A stretch of DNA of 64,000 nucleotides, taken from Clostridium sp. (lineage in GTDB: Bacteria > Bacillota > Clostridia > Clostridiales > Clostridiaceae). Of the stretch, positions 37,442 through 46,009 are shown piece after piece. Each line of letters starts with the position of its first letter. Position 1 is the first letter of the stretch. The stretch lies in contig NZ_JAKVOI010000001.1 of the NCBI RefSeq assembly GCF_022482905.1, positions 248,001-312,000 on the forward strand. Reading direction: 5' to 3'. A program made the translations under genes and the position numbers. The notes beneath the pieces are model-generated. The model saw only the letters and a program-made list of their open reading frames with translations, ran no database searches and was not told the DNA's origin.

Positions 37442-38299
37442 ATGGTAGAAAATGAAAGGGGAATACTCATAGTCAGCTTCGGCACAAGTATTCCGAAAAT
37501 ATTGAAATCATGCATAGAAAGTACTGAAAATTCTATAAAAAATGCATTCAAGAGCTATGAGGTGAGAAGAGCATTTACGTCGCATATGATAATTGACAAA
37601 CTCAAGAAGGATTATAATTTAAGTATAGATACAGTGGAAGAAGCACTTGAGGAGATGGAGCTTGACGGCTTCAGGGAGGTATATATCCAACCGCTGCACA
37701 TAATTCCAGGAGATGAATATGACAAACTGGTTGCAAGTTCGTGTAAATACAGCAGCAGATTTGAAAGTCTTGTTATAGGTAGGCCTGTATTGTATAGACA
37801 AAATGATTACAGAATAGCTGTAAAGGCACTAAGAACCCAAATCCAGAAATACTGCAGCCACGGCAGTGCAATAATTTTAATGGGCCATGGATCAAGTCAT
37901 CCTATAAATGCCAGTTATTCCATGCTTCAATATATGCTGAGGGATGAGGGAATAAATAATGCATATATAGCTACCGTTGAGGGATATCCTGCTCTGGAAA
38001 ATGTGATTCCACAGCTTGAAGCGAAAAATGTAGAAAAAGTTATGCTGATGCCATTCATGCTCGTAGCTGGGAATCATGCGTTTGAAGATATGGCAGGCAG
38101 TTTGCCTGATTCATGGAAAAATATACTTGAGAGAGAAGGTTTTGATGTGAAATGCTATATGCATGGGCTTGGAGAAAATCCGTGCTTTCACAGTATATAT
38201 ATACAGCATTTGAAGGATTCCATAAATGGAAATCCACTTATGAAGGAAGATAGTTATCCTGAGGCTGCAATAGACAGTATAAGAGGGAATGAAAAATGA
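37442..38299 (+). CDS. cbiK: Sirohydrochlorin cobaltochelatase
   Basis: CbiK inserts cobalt into sirohydrochlorin without ATP, the committing step of the cobalt-early route. The 285-residue class II chelatase shows GILIVSFGTSIPKILKSCI at the N-terminus, VYIQPLHIIPGDEYD with one metal histidine, the second histidine in IILMGHGSSHPINASY, and MLMPFMLVAGNHAFEDMAG. ATG 37442 follows AGAGGGAG. No signal peptide is seen, so it is cytoplasmic. It overlaps cbiJ by 4 bases. Confidence 0.95.
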   Translation: MVENERGILIVSFGTSIPKILKSCIESTENSIKNAFKSYEVRRAFTSHMIIDKLKKDYNLSIDTVEEALEEMELDGFREVYIQPLHIIPGDEYDKLVASSCKYSSRFESLVIGRPVLYRQNDYRIAVKALRTQIQKYCSHGSAIILMGHGSSHPINASYSMLQYMLRDEGINNAYIATVEGYPALENVIPQLEAKNVEKVMLMPFMLVAGNHAFEDMAGSLPDSWKNILEREGFDVKCYMHGLGENPCFHSIYIQHLKDSINGNPLMKEDSYPEAAIDSIRGNEK

Positions 38300-39072
38300 T
38301 AGGGCTTATTCTCGGGACATCTGAAGGAAGGGAGATCCTTTCTTTACTCAACAAAGTTACAGATGATATATTTGTATCTACTGCCACTGAATACGGAGGA
38401 AGTATATTGAAAAACTACAGGTATAAATACCTGAATTCCACACCTCTTGACTGCAGTGGATTTATCGGAGCTATTGAAAAAAACAACATAGAGCTGATTG
38501 TTGATGCGTCACATCCATATGCTGTTGATGTGACTGAAAATTCAATTGAGGCCTGCAGAAAACTTGGTATAGAATATATAAGATATGAGAGACCTTCGTG
38601 CATGGAGAAGTTTAAAAATATAAGCAGTGTCATAAGTGTAGGAAGCTACGGCGAATTATATGAAAAAATCAAATCTCTTGAGGGAACAATACTCAACACT
38701 ACCGGGAGCAGAAATCTGGAGGTGATCATGTCCATGAACCTGAAAAACAGGATAATTCATAGAGTGCTTCCCCAGTCAGGGGTAATTGCAAAGTGTCAAA
38801 AATGCGGTGTAAAGGTTGAAGACATAATTGCTATTAAAGGACCAATTGGCAGGGAGTTGAACTGTGCCTTTATAAAGAATTACGATGCAAGGGCCATGAT
38901 ACTTAAAGACAGTGGAAGACAGGGTGGAACTTATGATAAAATAAGAGCATGTATTGACTGTGGAATATATGCTTTTATACTTGAAAGAAAAAAAATGAAG
39001 TATGATATTGTTTTTTATGATATAGTAAAGTTAGTGGATTATATAGAAAAAAAATATATTTTCAGGAGATAA
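38296..39072 (+). CDS. cbiJ: Cobalt-precorrin-6A reductase
   Basis: CbiJ reduces the macrocycle of cobalt-precorrin-6A with NADH. The 258-residue protein has the N-terminal LILGTSEGREILSLL, LIVDASHPYAVDVTENSIEA, YIRYERPS, LNTTGSRNLEVI, HRVLPQSGVIAKC, IIAIKGPIGRELN and LKDSGRQGGTYDKI. Coupled to cbiK by ATGA. Two bases separate it from pduX. Confidence 0.94.
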   Translation: MIGLILGTSEGREILSLLNKVTDDIFVSTATEYGGSILKNYRYKYLNSTPLDCSGFIGAIEKNNIELIVDASHPYAVDVTENSIEACRKLGIEYIRYERPSCMEKFKNISSVISVGSYGELYEKIKSLEGTILNTTGSRNLEVIMSMNLKNRIIHRVLPQSGVIAKCQKCGVKVEDIIAIKGPIGRELNCAFIKNYDARAMILKDSGRQGGTYDKIRACIDCGIYAFILERKKMKYDIVFYDIVKLVDYIEKKYIFRR

Positions 39073-39074
39073 TT

Positions 39075-39923
39075 ATGGAAATTACAGCTTTTTATCCTGG
39101 AAGTTTTGGTGAAATAATTCAGGGAAGGTCAGAAAACGGAGATGTATTGCTATCTTTTCCTGTAAATACATATAGCAGTGTGAAATTATTTGAATCCAGC
39201 AAAAGTAAAAAATTCATTCCAAGCTGGTCAAAAAAATCCTATATGTTTGTGAGAAATTTATTAAAGGCTTGGAACTATGAAAAATATTATTCAAATCTAT
39301 ATCTGGATATCAATTCAATGATACCAAGGGCAAAAGGTATGGCAAGCAGTACAGCAGATCTTTGTGCAGTTTACAGCTGTATGATCAAAATGTTCCATAG
39401 GGAATATAATGAAGATGAACTCGTAAAGCAATGTATAAATATAGAGCCTACTGACAGTATAATATTTGGGGAAATGACGCTTTTTGACTATAAAACAGGA
39501 TTATACAGGGAAACTCTTGGAGATTATTTTAAATTCAATATACTGGTATTTCAAGGTGAAGGTATAGTTGACACTGTTGAATTCAATCATGATGCTTCAA
39601 AGCAGCCAATTATAGTTGATGATTTGATAGAGCCACTGAGGAGGGCCGTATACGATAGAAATCTGGAGCAGCTTCTGAAGGTATCCACGGAAAGTATACT
39701 GAGGAATCAAAGTAGATTATGTTATGATTTTTTGGAACCGGTTCTTAAAATATGTGAGCAGGCAGGTGGGCTTGGGATAATAGGAGCTCACAGTGGGAAT
39801 GTACTCGGCATTGTTTTCGATGATATGGAGAAATTGAAGTTTGTAGAGAAAAGTACATATATTGACAAATTAAAGATATATGATCTATGTGCAATTGACA
39901 AATTTAAAAATTATATTATATAG
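39075..39923 (+). CDS. pduX: GHMP kinase, L-threonine kinase (PduX-like)
   Basis: PduX phosphorylates L-threonine to threonine phosphate, the substrate of CobD encoded earlier in the operon. The 282-residue protein shows the GHMP layout: an N-terminal FYPGSFGEIIQG motif, the ATP loop PRAKGMASSTADLCAVY (about residues 88-104) and a C-terminal glycine-rich GGLGIIGAHSGNVLGIVF motif. Context makes the L-threonine role likely. Other GHMP kinases cannot be excluded by sequence reading alone. Confidence 0.88.
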   Translation: MEITAFYPGSFGEIIQGRSENGDVLLSFPVNTYSSVKLFESSKSKKFIPSWSKKSYMFVRNLLKAWNYEKYYSNLYLDINSMIPRAKGMASSTADLCAVYSCMIKMFHREYNEDELVKQCINIEPTDSIIFGEMTLFDYKTGLYRETLGDYFKFNILVFQGEGIVDTVEFNHDASKQPIIVDDLIEPLRRAVYDRNLEQLLKVSTESILRNQSRLCYDFLEPVLKICEQAGGLGIIGAHSGNVLGIVFDDMEKLKFVEKSTYIDKLKIYDLCAIDKFKNYII

Positions 39924-39937
39924 AGGAGGGAAATTAT

Positions 39938-40453
39938 TTGGGCAGAGGATATATTCAAGTTTATACTGGTAATGGAAAGGGCAAGACTACAGCAGCTCTT
40001 GGTTTGTGCCTGAGAGCAGTATGTGCAGGGAAAAATGTATATTTTGGACAGTTTGTAAAGGGAATGGACTACAGTGAGTTGAAAGTACCCTATTTAATAC
40101 CTGATTTCACTATAGAGCAGTTTGGAAGGGATGCTTTTATAAATGGTGATCCAACTGATAAAGATATAAAAATGGCCAGGCAGGGGCTGAAGAAAATAAA
40201 GGAAGTACTATGCTCCGGAGAGTATGATATAGTTGTTCTGGATGAAATAAATATAGCATTATACTATAAATTGATTAGTGTAGATGAATTGCTTCATGTT
40301 TTGGATATAAGGAATTCTGAAGTGGAAGTAATTATCACCGGAAGATATGCAGATCCGAAAATAATAGAAAAAGCTGATCTTGTAACTGAAATGAAAGAAA
40401 TCAAACATTATTACAATGAAGGGGTAAAAGCAAGAACTGGTATTGAAAACTAG
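39938..40453 (+). CDS. cobO: Cob(I)yrinic acid a,c-diamide adenosyltransferase
   Basis: This BtuR/CobO-type transferase attaches the 5'-deoxyadenosyl group to cobalt. The 171-residue protein has the P-loop GNGKGKTTAALGL (residues 8-20), the FGQFVKGMDYSE stretch, the Walker B-like IVVLDEINIALYY and the C-terminal ADLVTEMKEIKHYY. TTG 39938 follows GAGGAGGG. It is the last gene of the operon. Confidence 0.95.
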   Translation: MGRGYIQVYTGNGKGKTTAALGLCLRAVCAGKNVYFGQFVKGMDYSELKVPYLIPDFTIEQFGRDAFINGDPTDKDIKMARQGLKKIKEVLCSGEYDIVVLDEINIALYYKLISVDELLHVLDIRNSEVEVIITGRYADPKIIEKADLVTEMKEIKHYYNEGVKARTGIEN

Positions 40454-40474
40454 TATAGAGCATATCTCTAAGTG

Positions 40475-40519
40475 TTCCAAATTATGGTTTGTTTAAATAA
40501 CATGATCTATAATTTGGAA
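40475..40519 (+). terminator. Weak hairpin after the cobalamin operon
   Basis: Perfect 11-base arms TTCCAAATTAT (40475-40485) and ATAATTTGGAA (40509-40519) with a 23-base loop. No T-run follows, so termination is uncertain. The rest of the 281-base gap to the next gene is AT-rich and carries only the promoter listed next. Confidence 0.4.
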
Positions 40520-40659
40520 ATAAGTAATTATCTGAATATTTAGTTATATGATAAAAGAGCATTCATAAGATAATGTGAGATATGGGGATAAATGACGAAG
40601 TTAATTCATAATTGAGATAAAAACAGCCTGTATCATAAATTAACCTGCAATTATTTAAA

Positions 40660-40688
40660 TTGACCTTATTGTGTATATGTAATAGAAT
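40660..40688 (+). promoter_or_regulatory. Promoter of the YitT-family gene
   Basis: TTGACC (40660-40665), a 17-base spacer and TAGAAT (40683-40688), 47 bases before the start. Confidence 0.65.
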
Positions 40689-40734
40689 TTATTTGCAGTG
40701 AAAAATGTAAATAGTTTTTGGAGGTAATATCAAT

Positions 40735-41586
40735 ATGAAAAATATGAATGAAAAGTTATTTAGAATATTGATAGTTACGGCAGGAAGTATATTTTATTCC
40801 ATTGGAGTAAATATGTTTGTTATACCGCATAGATTTTTAAGTGGGGGAGTTGCAGGTGTTGCAATTATAGCCCAATATTTGACGGGAATACCTTCGGGGT
40901 ATTTTATTATAGCTATAAATATACCTATATTTATAATAGGATTTAAATTCGTAGATCTGGAATTTGGTATATTTAGTTTCATAGGAATGATATCCATGTC
41001 CATGGCATTGATATTTACAAAAGAAGTATCGGGATTGTACTATTTGCAAGATCCTCTTTTGTCGGCTCTTTGTAGTGGGATTCTTACTGGAATTGGTTCG
41101 GGGATGATATTCAAATGCAGGGCATCGCAGGGAGGAACAGATATAATAGCAGTAGCTATAAAGAAAAGATATGGAATTTCATTAGGCAGAATTACTTTTA
41201 TAATAAATGCTGTAATAGTTTCAACAGGAATATTTATAGGAAGCCTTGAGACAGCAATATATACTTTAATATCGATGTATATGTATTCTGTAGTAGTTGA
41301 CAAGGCAATCCAGGGACTTGACAGGGAGAAAATACTGTTCGTAATAACACAGGACAGTGAAGAGGTAGAAAAGGCCATACTTCAGAAACTCGGCAGAGGG
41401 GTTACCTGTCTTTACGGAGAAGGAGCTTATACTGGAGATAAGAAAAAAATAATATATTCAATAATGAATTCAAGACAGGCGGAGGAGGCCAAGGGTTTTA
41501 TATCAAATATAGATTCTCATGCTGTCATGTCTATCATGGATACAAGTGAAGTCAGAGGCAAAGGTTTCAAACCTGCAGTATTTTAG
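40735..41586 (+). CDS. YitT family membrane protein (DUF161/DUF2179)
   Basis: A 283-residue protein with five or six hydrophobic helices (residues 1-200, YitT/DUF161 membrane domain, including HRFLSGGVAGVAIIAQYL and CRASQGGTDIIAVAI). A cytoplasmic C-terminal DUF2179 domain of ferredoxin-like fold follows (about 215-275: ILFVITQDSEEVEKAIL, RGVTCLYGEGAYTG). The family is very common in Firmicutes and its transport function is not established. The ATG follows GGAGGTAAT. It is monocistronic with its own promoter and terminator. Confidence 0.9.
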   Translation: MKNMNEKLFRILIVTAGSIFYSIGVNMFVIPHRFLSGGVAGVAIIAQYLTGIPSGYFIIAINIPIFIIGFKFVDLEFGIFSFIGMISMSMALIFTKEVSGLYYLQDPLLSALCSGILTGIGSGMIFKCRASQGGTDIIAVAIKKRYGISLGRITFIINAVIVSTGIFIGSLETAIYTLISMYMYSVVVDKAIQGLDREKILFVITQDSEEVEKAILQKLGRGVTCLYGEGAYTGDKKKIIYSIMNSRQAEEAKGFISNIDSHAVMSIMDTSEVRGKGFKPAVF

Positions 41587-41601
41587 TTGTTAAATTTTTA
41601 T

Positions 41602-41628
41602 ATAAGTCGTAAGGGCTTATTTTTTTTA
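41602..41628 (+). terminator. Terminator of the YitT-family gene
   Basis: ATAAGTC (41602-41608) pairs with GGCTTAT (41614-41620), one G-T pair, directly followed by a run of seven to eight Ts. Confidence 0.7.
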
Positions 41629-41695
41629 TCTAAAATGTGTATATTATATAAAATTTGGATTTGGGTATTTACATGAATAAAAAAATAATATATAA

Positions 41696-41724
41696 TTGAG
41701 AATGAAAATCAATATTAATAAATA
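41696..41724 (+). promoter_or_regulatory. Fur-type iron box over a promoter
   Basis: GAGAATGAAAATCAATATT (41698-41716) agrees with 15 of 19 positions of the classical Fur consensus as I remember it. It overlaps TTGAGA (41696-41701) and the 17-base spacer to a TAAATA -10 candidate (41719-41724). It precedes the DUF3793 gene by about 90 bases, suggesting iron repression. Confidence 0.55.
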
Positions 41725-41805
41725 TTGAGACTTTAGTATAAAATATCATCTGGATGTAGAAAATAATATACTGGATATAAATTGAATATTGTTAAAGGGG
41801 TCTTG

Positions 41806-42438
41806 ATGTTCATGGAGAATATGATTATAGAAAAATATATGACCAAAATAAAAAGTCTGGAAGAAAAAGAATATCTTTTCGGAGTAATATCGTATGGCAT
41901 CGCACCTACGTTATCAAGGAATAAACCATCTTCAATAATTACATTGAGAAGAGATAATGGAAGATTGAATGTACTTTGGGAAAAATACAGATATATTTTT
42001 TTGGAAGAATATAAGATCAACTTTCTTGAACTCAAGAAAAATGAGTATTCGTCTGTTATATTGTTCTATTATCCAGATGAGATTGAATCCGTCCTTTACG
42101 AGGGAAAAAATATGGATTTTTTGAGTAGGTTTGGGTACAGAAGGGAATTTGATTTAATACAAAATCTATTCATTTTAAAGGAAAGATTCAAAAATATATG
42201 TCCCCATGAAATTGGAGTATTTTTGGGATATCCCTTGAATGATGTAATATGTTTTATGGAACAATCTGAAAGGCAGTGCCTCATGTGCGGGTACTGGAAA
42301 GTATATGATGATGTTGACAGGGCTAAGCAGGTATTTGTGAATTATGACAGGGCAAGATATAATATAGCCAAGAGTGTAATGCAGGGAATTGTTCCATCAA
42401 GGATTATGAACATTCTTGAAACTGTTCCATATCATTGA
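41806..42438 (+). CDS. DUF3793 family protein
   Basis: A 210-residue soluble protein matching the DUF3793 family, which in clostridia often sits beside flavodoxin or metal-uptake genes. Visible motifs are FLSRFGYRREFDLIQNLFIL, CPHEIGVFLGYPLNDVICFM and CLMCGYWKVYDDVDRAKQVF with two cysteines spaced C-x-x-C. The function is not known. ATG 41806 follows AAAGGGG; ATG 41812 is an alternative. The iron box upstream and the DUF2325 gene 33 bases downstream suggest a metal-starvation unit. Confidence 0.82.
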   Translation: MFMENMIIEKYMTKIKSLEEKEYLFGVISYGIAPTLSRNKPSSIITLRRDNGRLNVLWEKYRYIFLEEYKINFLELKKNEYSSVILFYYPDEIESVLYEGKNMDFLSRFGYRREFDLIQNLFILKERFKNICPHEIGVFLGYPLNDVICFMEQSERQCLMCGYWKVYDDVDRAKQVFVNYDRARYNIAKSVMQGIVPSRIMNILETVPYH

Positions 42439-42471
42439 TTCTATGAATAATTATATAAAAGGAGGCGTTTT

Positions 42472-42759
42472 ATGAGTATTTTAGTTGTAGGAGGAGACAG
42501 ACTTGGAAATATAAAAGATAAATTGAATCAGAAGGGATTTGATGAGATAGGTCATGTCACAGGAAGGAAAAAGGGAGACAGAAAGATAAAAATTCCACAG
42601 AATACGGATCTTGTATTGGTACTTACAGATTTTATAGGTCATAACATGGCCGAAATCATAAAAGAGGAGTCAAGAAAAAATAATGTTTCAGTTATTTTTT
42701 CAAGACGGTCATGGGCGTGTATGCACAAGAACATAGAAGAATATATGAATCAACATTAA
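42472..42759 (+). CDS. DUF2325 domain protein
   Basis: A 95-residue protein of the DUF2325 family: ILVVGGDRLGNIKDKL at the N-terminus, DLVLVLTDFIGHNMAEIIKEE in the middle and SVIFSRRSWACMHKNIEE near the end. The fold appears to be a small Rossmann-like domain; the RSW segment with nearby Cys and His may bind a metal. Members often lie next to zinc or metal transporters, as here. The ATG follows AAAGGAGG. Its stop is 22 bases from the convergent znuB stop. Confidence 0.85.
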   Translation: MSILVVGGDRLGNIKDKLNQKGFDEIGHVTGRKKGDRKIKIPQNTDLVLVLTDFIGHNMAEIIKEESRKNNVSVIFSRRSWACMHKNIEEYMNQH

Positions 42760-42780
42760 TAAACCTTTTTATTTCTGATT

Positions 42781-43575
42781 TTATTTCAGAAATATTTTTT
42801 TGCAAATAATAACTAGAATGAGAACAGCCACAGATACAAGAGCAATTGTCCCTCCGGGAGCACTGTTTATGTAATAGGATAGAAATAATCCACCTATAAT
42901 ATCTATAAATCCAAATAGCACGGAAAAAATTAAGGTTGATTTAAAACCTCTATGTAGTTGAATCGCAGCTGCAGCAGGCATGGCTATCATGGATGAAATC
43001 ACAAGTATTCCAAGTATGCGTATGGATACTGATACAGTAGCACTTACAAGCAGTGAAAAAAGGTAGTTTATGGATTTTACATTTATACCTGCTATTTTTG
43101 CACCTACTTCATCAAATGTTATGTACAGTAATTTGTTGTAAAATAGCGATAAAATTATTAATGAAATTATGCTTAAGATAAATACGGTGTACAATTCAGA
43201 TTTTGAAACAGTAAGTATACTTCCGAACAGATAAGAATTTACATTTGCATTAGCCTTTCCGGTACTTATGAGTACAATTGCAAGTCCAACAGAAAATGTT
43301 AAAACTATTACCAGTATAAGTTCAGCATATTTTTCATAATAACTTCTTAGAAATTCTATTACAAGTCCGGCTGCAGAAGTAAATATGAAAGCAATCACTA
43401 TAGGATTCAAACCAAATACAAGTCCTAAAGCTACTCCTGCGAAAGAGGAGTGAGATAATGAATCACCCATCATTGAATATCTTTTTAAAACTAGGAATAC
43501 ACCAACTGCAGGGCATAGTATGGAAATGAGTATGCCTGCGATTAAGGCATTTTGCATAAATCCGTATTCAAGCAT
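42781..43575 (-). CDS. znuB: Zinc/manganese-type ABC transporter permease
   Basis: A 264-residue ABC-3 family permease with about eight hydrophobic helices. Signature stretches are GVFLVLKRYSMMGDSLSHSSFAG near residue 25 and AIQLHRGFKSTLIF. The family imports zinc, manganese or iron through the cytoplasmic membrane. The ATG at 43575 follows TTGGAGGAC and overlaps the znuC end by 8 bases. The substrate-binding lipoprotein gene (znuA) is missing from this locus. The metal is inferred from neighbours only. Confidence 0.9.
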   Translation of the reverse strand: MLEYGFMQNALIAGILISILCPAVGVFLVLKRYSMMGDSLSHSSFAGVALGLVFGLNPIVIAFIFTSAAGLVIEFLRSYYEKYAELILVIVLTFSVGLAIVLISTGKANANVNSYLFGSILTVSKSELYTVFILSIISLIILSLFYNKLLYITFDEVGAKIAGINVKSINYLFSLLVSATVSVSIRILGILVISSMIAMPAAAAIQLHRGFKSTLIFSVLFGFIDIIGGLFLSYYINSAPGGTIALVSVAVLILVIICKKIFLK

Positions 43576-44230
43576 TTGCGTCCTCCAATGTTAATTTTCT
43601 ATATTCAGAAATAGTATATATGCTACACTCCCCATTTTTCATAGTACATATATGAGTGGAATTTTCTATGGCTGCCTTTAAGTTGTGTTCTACTGCCAGT
43701 ACAGTTATATGATGTTTTTTATTTAAATGTTTTATTAATGAGTATATTTCAATCTGACTTTTGAAATCTATTCCCGTAGACGGCTCATCAAATATCAGGA
43801 GTTCAGGAGTTCCCATAAGGGCTCTTGCTATGAATATCTTTTGCATCTGTCCTCCAGATAGATTTCCTATCAAATTTTTTTTGAATTGAGACATGCCTAC
43901 GTAATTAAGGCATTTATCTATACAGGCGGAATTCTTTATTTTTAAAGACTTCATATGGCTTTTTAATATTTCGTAGACAGTAATAGGAAACTGGGAGTTG
44001 AAACTTTCGAGCCTTTGAGGAACATAACCTACTTTATCTGTATCCAATTTTATTTTCCCACTTACAGGTATAAGAAGTCCAAGCATAAGCTTTATTAAGG
44101 TTGTCTTTGCACTGCCGTTTTCACCTAATATGGACGTGTAGCTACCGTGATTTATATTTAAATTGAGATTTTCAATCAGGTATGGCGATGAACCATTGTA
44201 GGAAAAAGTTAAATTTTGTATCGTAATCAT
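43568..44230 (-). CDS. znuC: Zinc/manganese-type ABC transporter ATPase
   Basis: A 220-residue ABC ATPase. The Walker A reads GENGSAKTT (about residues 37-45), with alanine where most ABC proteins have glycine; this variant occurs in some ZnuC-like proteins. The ABC signature is LSGGQMQKI, Walker B is LLIFDEP, and the switch histidine lies in AVEHNL. GTG/ATG choice is clear: ATG at 44230 follows TTGGAGGAAC. It is the first gene of the leftward znuC-znuB unit. Confidence 0.92.
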   Translation of the reverse strand: MITIQNLTFSYNGSSPYLIENLNLNINHGSYTSILGENGSAKTTLIKLMLGLLIPVSGKIKLDTDKVGYVPQRLESFNSQFPITVYEILKSHMKSLKIKNSACIDKCLNYVGMSQFKKNLIGNLSGGQMQKIFIARALMGTPELLIFDEPSTGIDFKSQIEIYSLIKHLNKKHHITVLAVEHNLKAAIENSTHICTMKNGECSIYTISEYRKLTLEDANA

Positions 44231-44289
44231 AAAGAAGTTCCTCCAAAATTCATGTGAATTAAAAAATACATTAATATTATATATCTATA

Positions 44290-44304
44290 TGCAATTCATT
44301 TGCA
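44290..44304. promoter_or_regulatory. Dyad over the znuC promoter
   Basis: TGCAA-TTCAT-TTGCA (44290-44304) is a perfect 5-base dyad with a 5-base spacer. On the minus strand it overlaps TTGCAA, which is followed after 18 bases by TATAAT, a plausible znuC promoter. It is a candidate site for a Fur-family metal regulator; no consensus was tested. Confidence 0.45.
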
Positions 44305-44336
44305 ACAATAATAATAAAAAACTTTTAAATTTAGTA

Positions 44337-44365
44337 TTGACGAGTGTATATAATCGATATATAAT
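44337..44365 (+). promoter_or_regulatory. Promoter of tRNA-Glu
   Basis: TTGACG (44337-44342), 17 bases, TATAAT (44360-44365), 23 bases before the tRNA. Confidence 0.75.
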
Positions 44366-44388
44366 ATTAAATGTCGGTTTTATTATGA

Positions 44389-44463
44389 GGTCCCTTGGTC
44401 AAGTGGTTAAGACGTCACCCTCTCACGGTGAAATCAGGAGTTCGATCCTCCTAGGGACTACCA
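44389..44463 (+). tRNA. tRNA-Glu (CTC anticodon)
   Basis: A full cloverleaf can be folded. The acceptor pairs GGTCCCT with AGGGACT, the D arm contains GGTCAAGTGGTTAAGAC, and the anticodon stem is TCACC/GGTGA with loop CTCTCAC, giving anticodon CTC (Glu, GAG codons). The T arm is AGGAG-TTCGATC-CTCCT, and CCA is encoded at 44461-44463. It is the integration target of the adjacent prophage: the integrase gene lies 100 bases downstream and points toward it. Confidence 0.95.
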
Positions 44464-44566
44464 GTTGAGTAATACGAGTGATTTGAAGGTTTTCAAGACA
44501 CTCGTATTTTTTAGTTTCCCACATTTTTCCCACATAAGTTTTAGGTGGCTATAGAAAAATACAAAT

Positions 44567-45727
44567 TCATATAATATCATTTAGCTTTTCAACAGCATTA
44601 ATTTTTTGCTTTGGCATTACGTGAGTGTAAATATCAGCTGTTGTTTTTATATTGCTGTGTCCTAATAAAGCCTGGACTGTTTTTAATGGTGTTCCAGCTT
44701 CAAATAATTTTGTCGCATAAGTATGCCGTAAACAATGAAATTTTTTATGTTCTATATTTGCTTTTATCAATAAGTTTTTATAACTTCTAAATAGATTTTT
44801 AGCATCTGTGGGTTTTCCAAGTGCAGTAGCGAAAACAAGGTTGTTGTCTTCATAAGAATCACCTGATTTTATTTTCTCTAGTTTTTGCGCTAATTGATGT
44901 TGCTTTAAAATTGGAATCAATTTAGATGGAATAGGTACGATCCTATTACTAGATTCAGTTTTAGGTTTTTGGATTAAAGTCTTAGTTTGTCTTGTATCGT
45001 CTGATTCAATTACTTTTACTCTCTTTATAGTTTTATTTACAGTGATCTCCATATTATTAATGTCAATATCATCCCATGTTAAAGCTAAAAGCTCACCTTG
45101 CCTTAAGCCTGTAGCCAATGCAGTTAGGACTAGACATTTTAATCTACTTGTTGCTAAAGTTTTTTTCAAACGATATATTTCATCATTTGTAAATATTTTT
45201 ATTTCTTCTTTGATTATATTAGCGGTACCAGGGATAAATATTTTTTTACCCACGCAAGGACTTTTTATTATATAACCTTCATCTACAGAGTAGTTTAAAA
45301 ATTGTTTTAGAAGTTTATTTATATTTTTTATTAAATTACTGCTTTTACCTTTCTTGTATAATTGGTTATAATATCGCTGTATTTGAATACTTTTTAATTC
45401 ACAAATTTTCAGTACTCCAATTTTACTATCCTTAATATAGTTCCTATAAAGTCCCTCATATTTTTCAAATGAAGAGGATTTAATTTTTTGCTTTATTATT
45501 TCAAATAACCATAAATGCATAAGCTGATTTAAAGTTATATTTTGAGAATTTATTTTAATGCCACTGTTTAAATCATTTAAATATTGATTTTTAAGTTTTT
45601 CAGCCTCTTTTTTACTTTTACCATAAAACTCTTTTCTAATTAACTTACCGGTTGAGTCTCTACCAATAGAAACAGAAATCCTATAATATTCAATTCCATT
45701 TTTAGTACAATTTGTCTTTGTGGCCAT
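44567..45727 (-). CDS. int: Tyrosine-type phage integrase
   Basis: A 386-residue tyrosine recombinase. It has an N-terminal arm-binding AP2-like domain (residues 1-60, RISVSIGRDSTGKLIRKEFY), a SAM-like core-binding domain (65-165) and a catalytic domain (175-380). Catalytic residues are visible: R in ATGLRQGELLALTWDD, H-x-x-R in FHCLRHTYATKLFEAG, H in LLGHSNIKTT and the nucleophile Y in IYTHV. The ATG follows AAGGAGG. The gene points toward the tRNA-Glu 3' end, where it should recombine attP with attB. Confidence 0.95.
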   Translation of the reverse strand: MATKTNCTKNGIEYYRISVSIGRDSTGKLIRKEFYGKSKKEAEKLKNQYLNDLNSGIKINSQNITLNQLMHLWLFEIIKQKIKSSSFEKYEGLYRNYIKDSKIGVLKICELKSIQIQRYYNQLYKKGKSSNLIKNINKLLKQFLNYSVDEGYIIKSPCVGKKIFIPGTANIIKEEIKIFTNDEIYRLKKTLATSRLKCLVLTALATGLRQGELLALTWDDIDINNMEITVNKTIKRVKVIESDDTRQTKTLIQKPKTESSNRIVPIPSKLIPILKQHQLAQKLEKIKSGDSYEDNNLVFATALGKPTDAKNLFRSYKNLLIKANIEHKKFHCLRHTYATKLFEAGTPLKTVQALLGHSNIKTTADIYTHVMPKQKINAVEKLNDII

Positions 45728-45739
45728 ATTAAAACCTCC

Positions 45740-46009
45740 TTAATATGATTCTTTTTCTATAAAATATAAAACGCTTTCTGTCTCCATAATATTAAAATTA
45801 GAAATGTCTTTATCGGTAAGTTGCCTGAAAGCATCCAGCATAACCCTTGTTGGCGGAAATCCATTTCTAATAGAACCACTTATATGCAATTTGCCACAAG
45901 ATGTTATGCAATAAAAAATATTATAATCATTCATTTTATAAATTACTATTTTCTTGAATGAACCGTATTTATTCATGAGATCCACGGTATCTTTATTTTT
46001 CTCTGTCAC
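45740..46009 (-). CDS. Small prophage protein of unknown function, probable ATA start
   Basis: An 89-residue ORF (from GTG 46009) with no recognised domain. It has alternating short strands, for example KKIVIYKMNDYNIFYCITSCGKLHISG. The only good ribosome site, AGGAGGG at 46040-46034, is 24 bases upstream of the GTG with no ATG, GTG or TTG at proper spacing. In frame and 6 bases after it lies ATA (46027-46025), which would add six residues. It sits between the integrase and a coiled-coil protein in the leftward lysogeny block. A role in excision control is possible but unsupported. Confidence 0.6.
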   Translation of the reverse strand: MTEKNKDTVDLMNKYGSFKKIVIYKMNDYNIFYCITSCGKLHISGSIRNGFPPTRVMLDAFRQLTDKDISNFNIMETESVLYFIEKESY

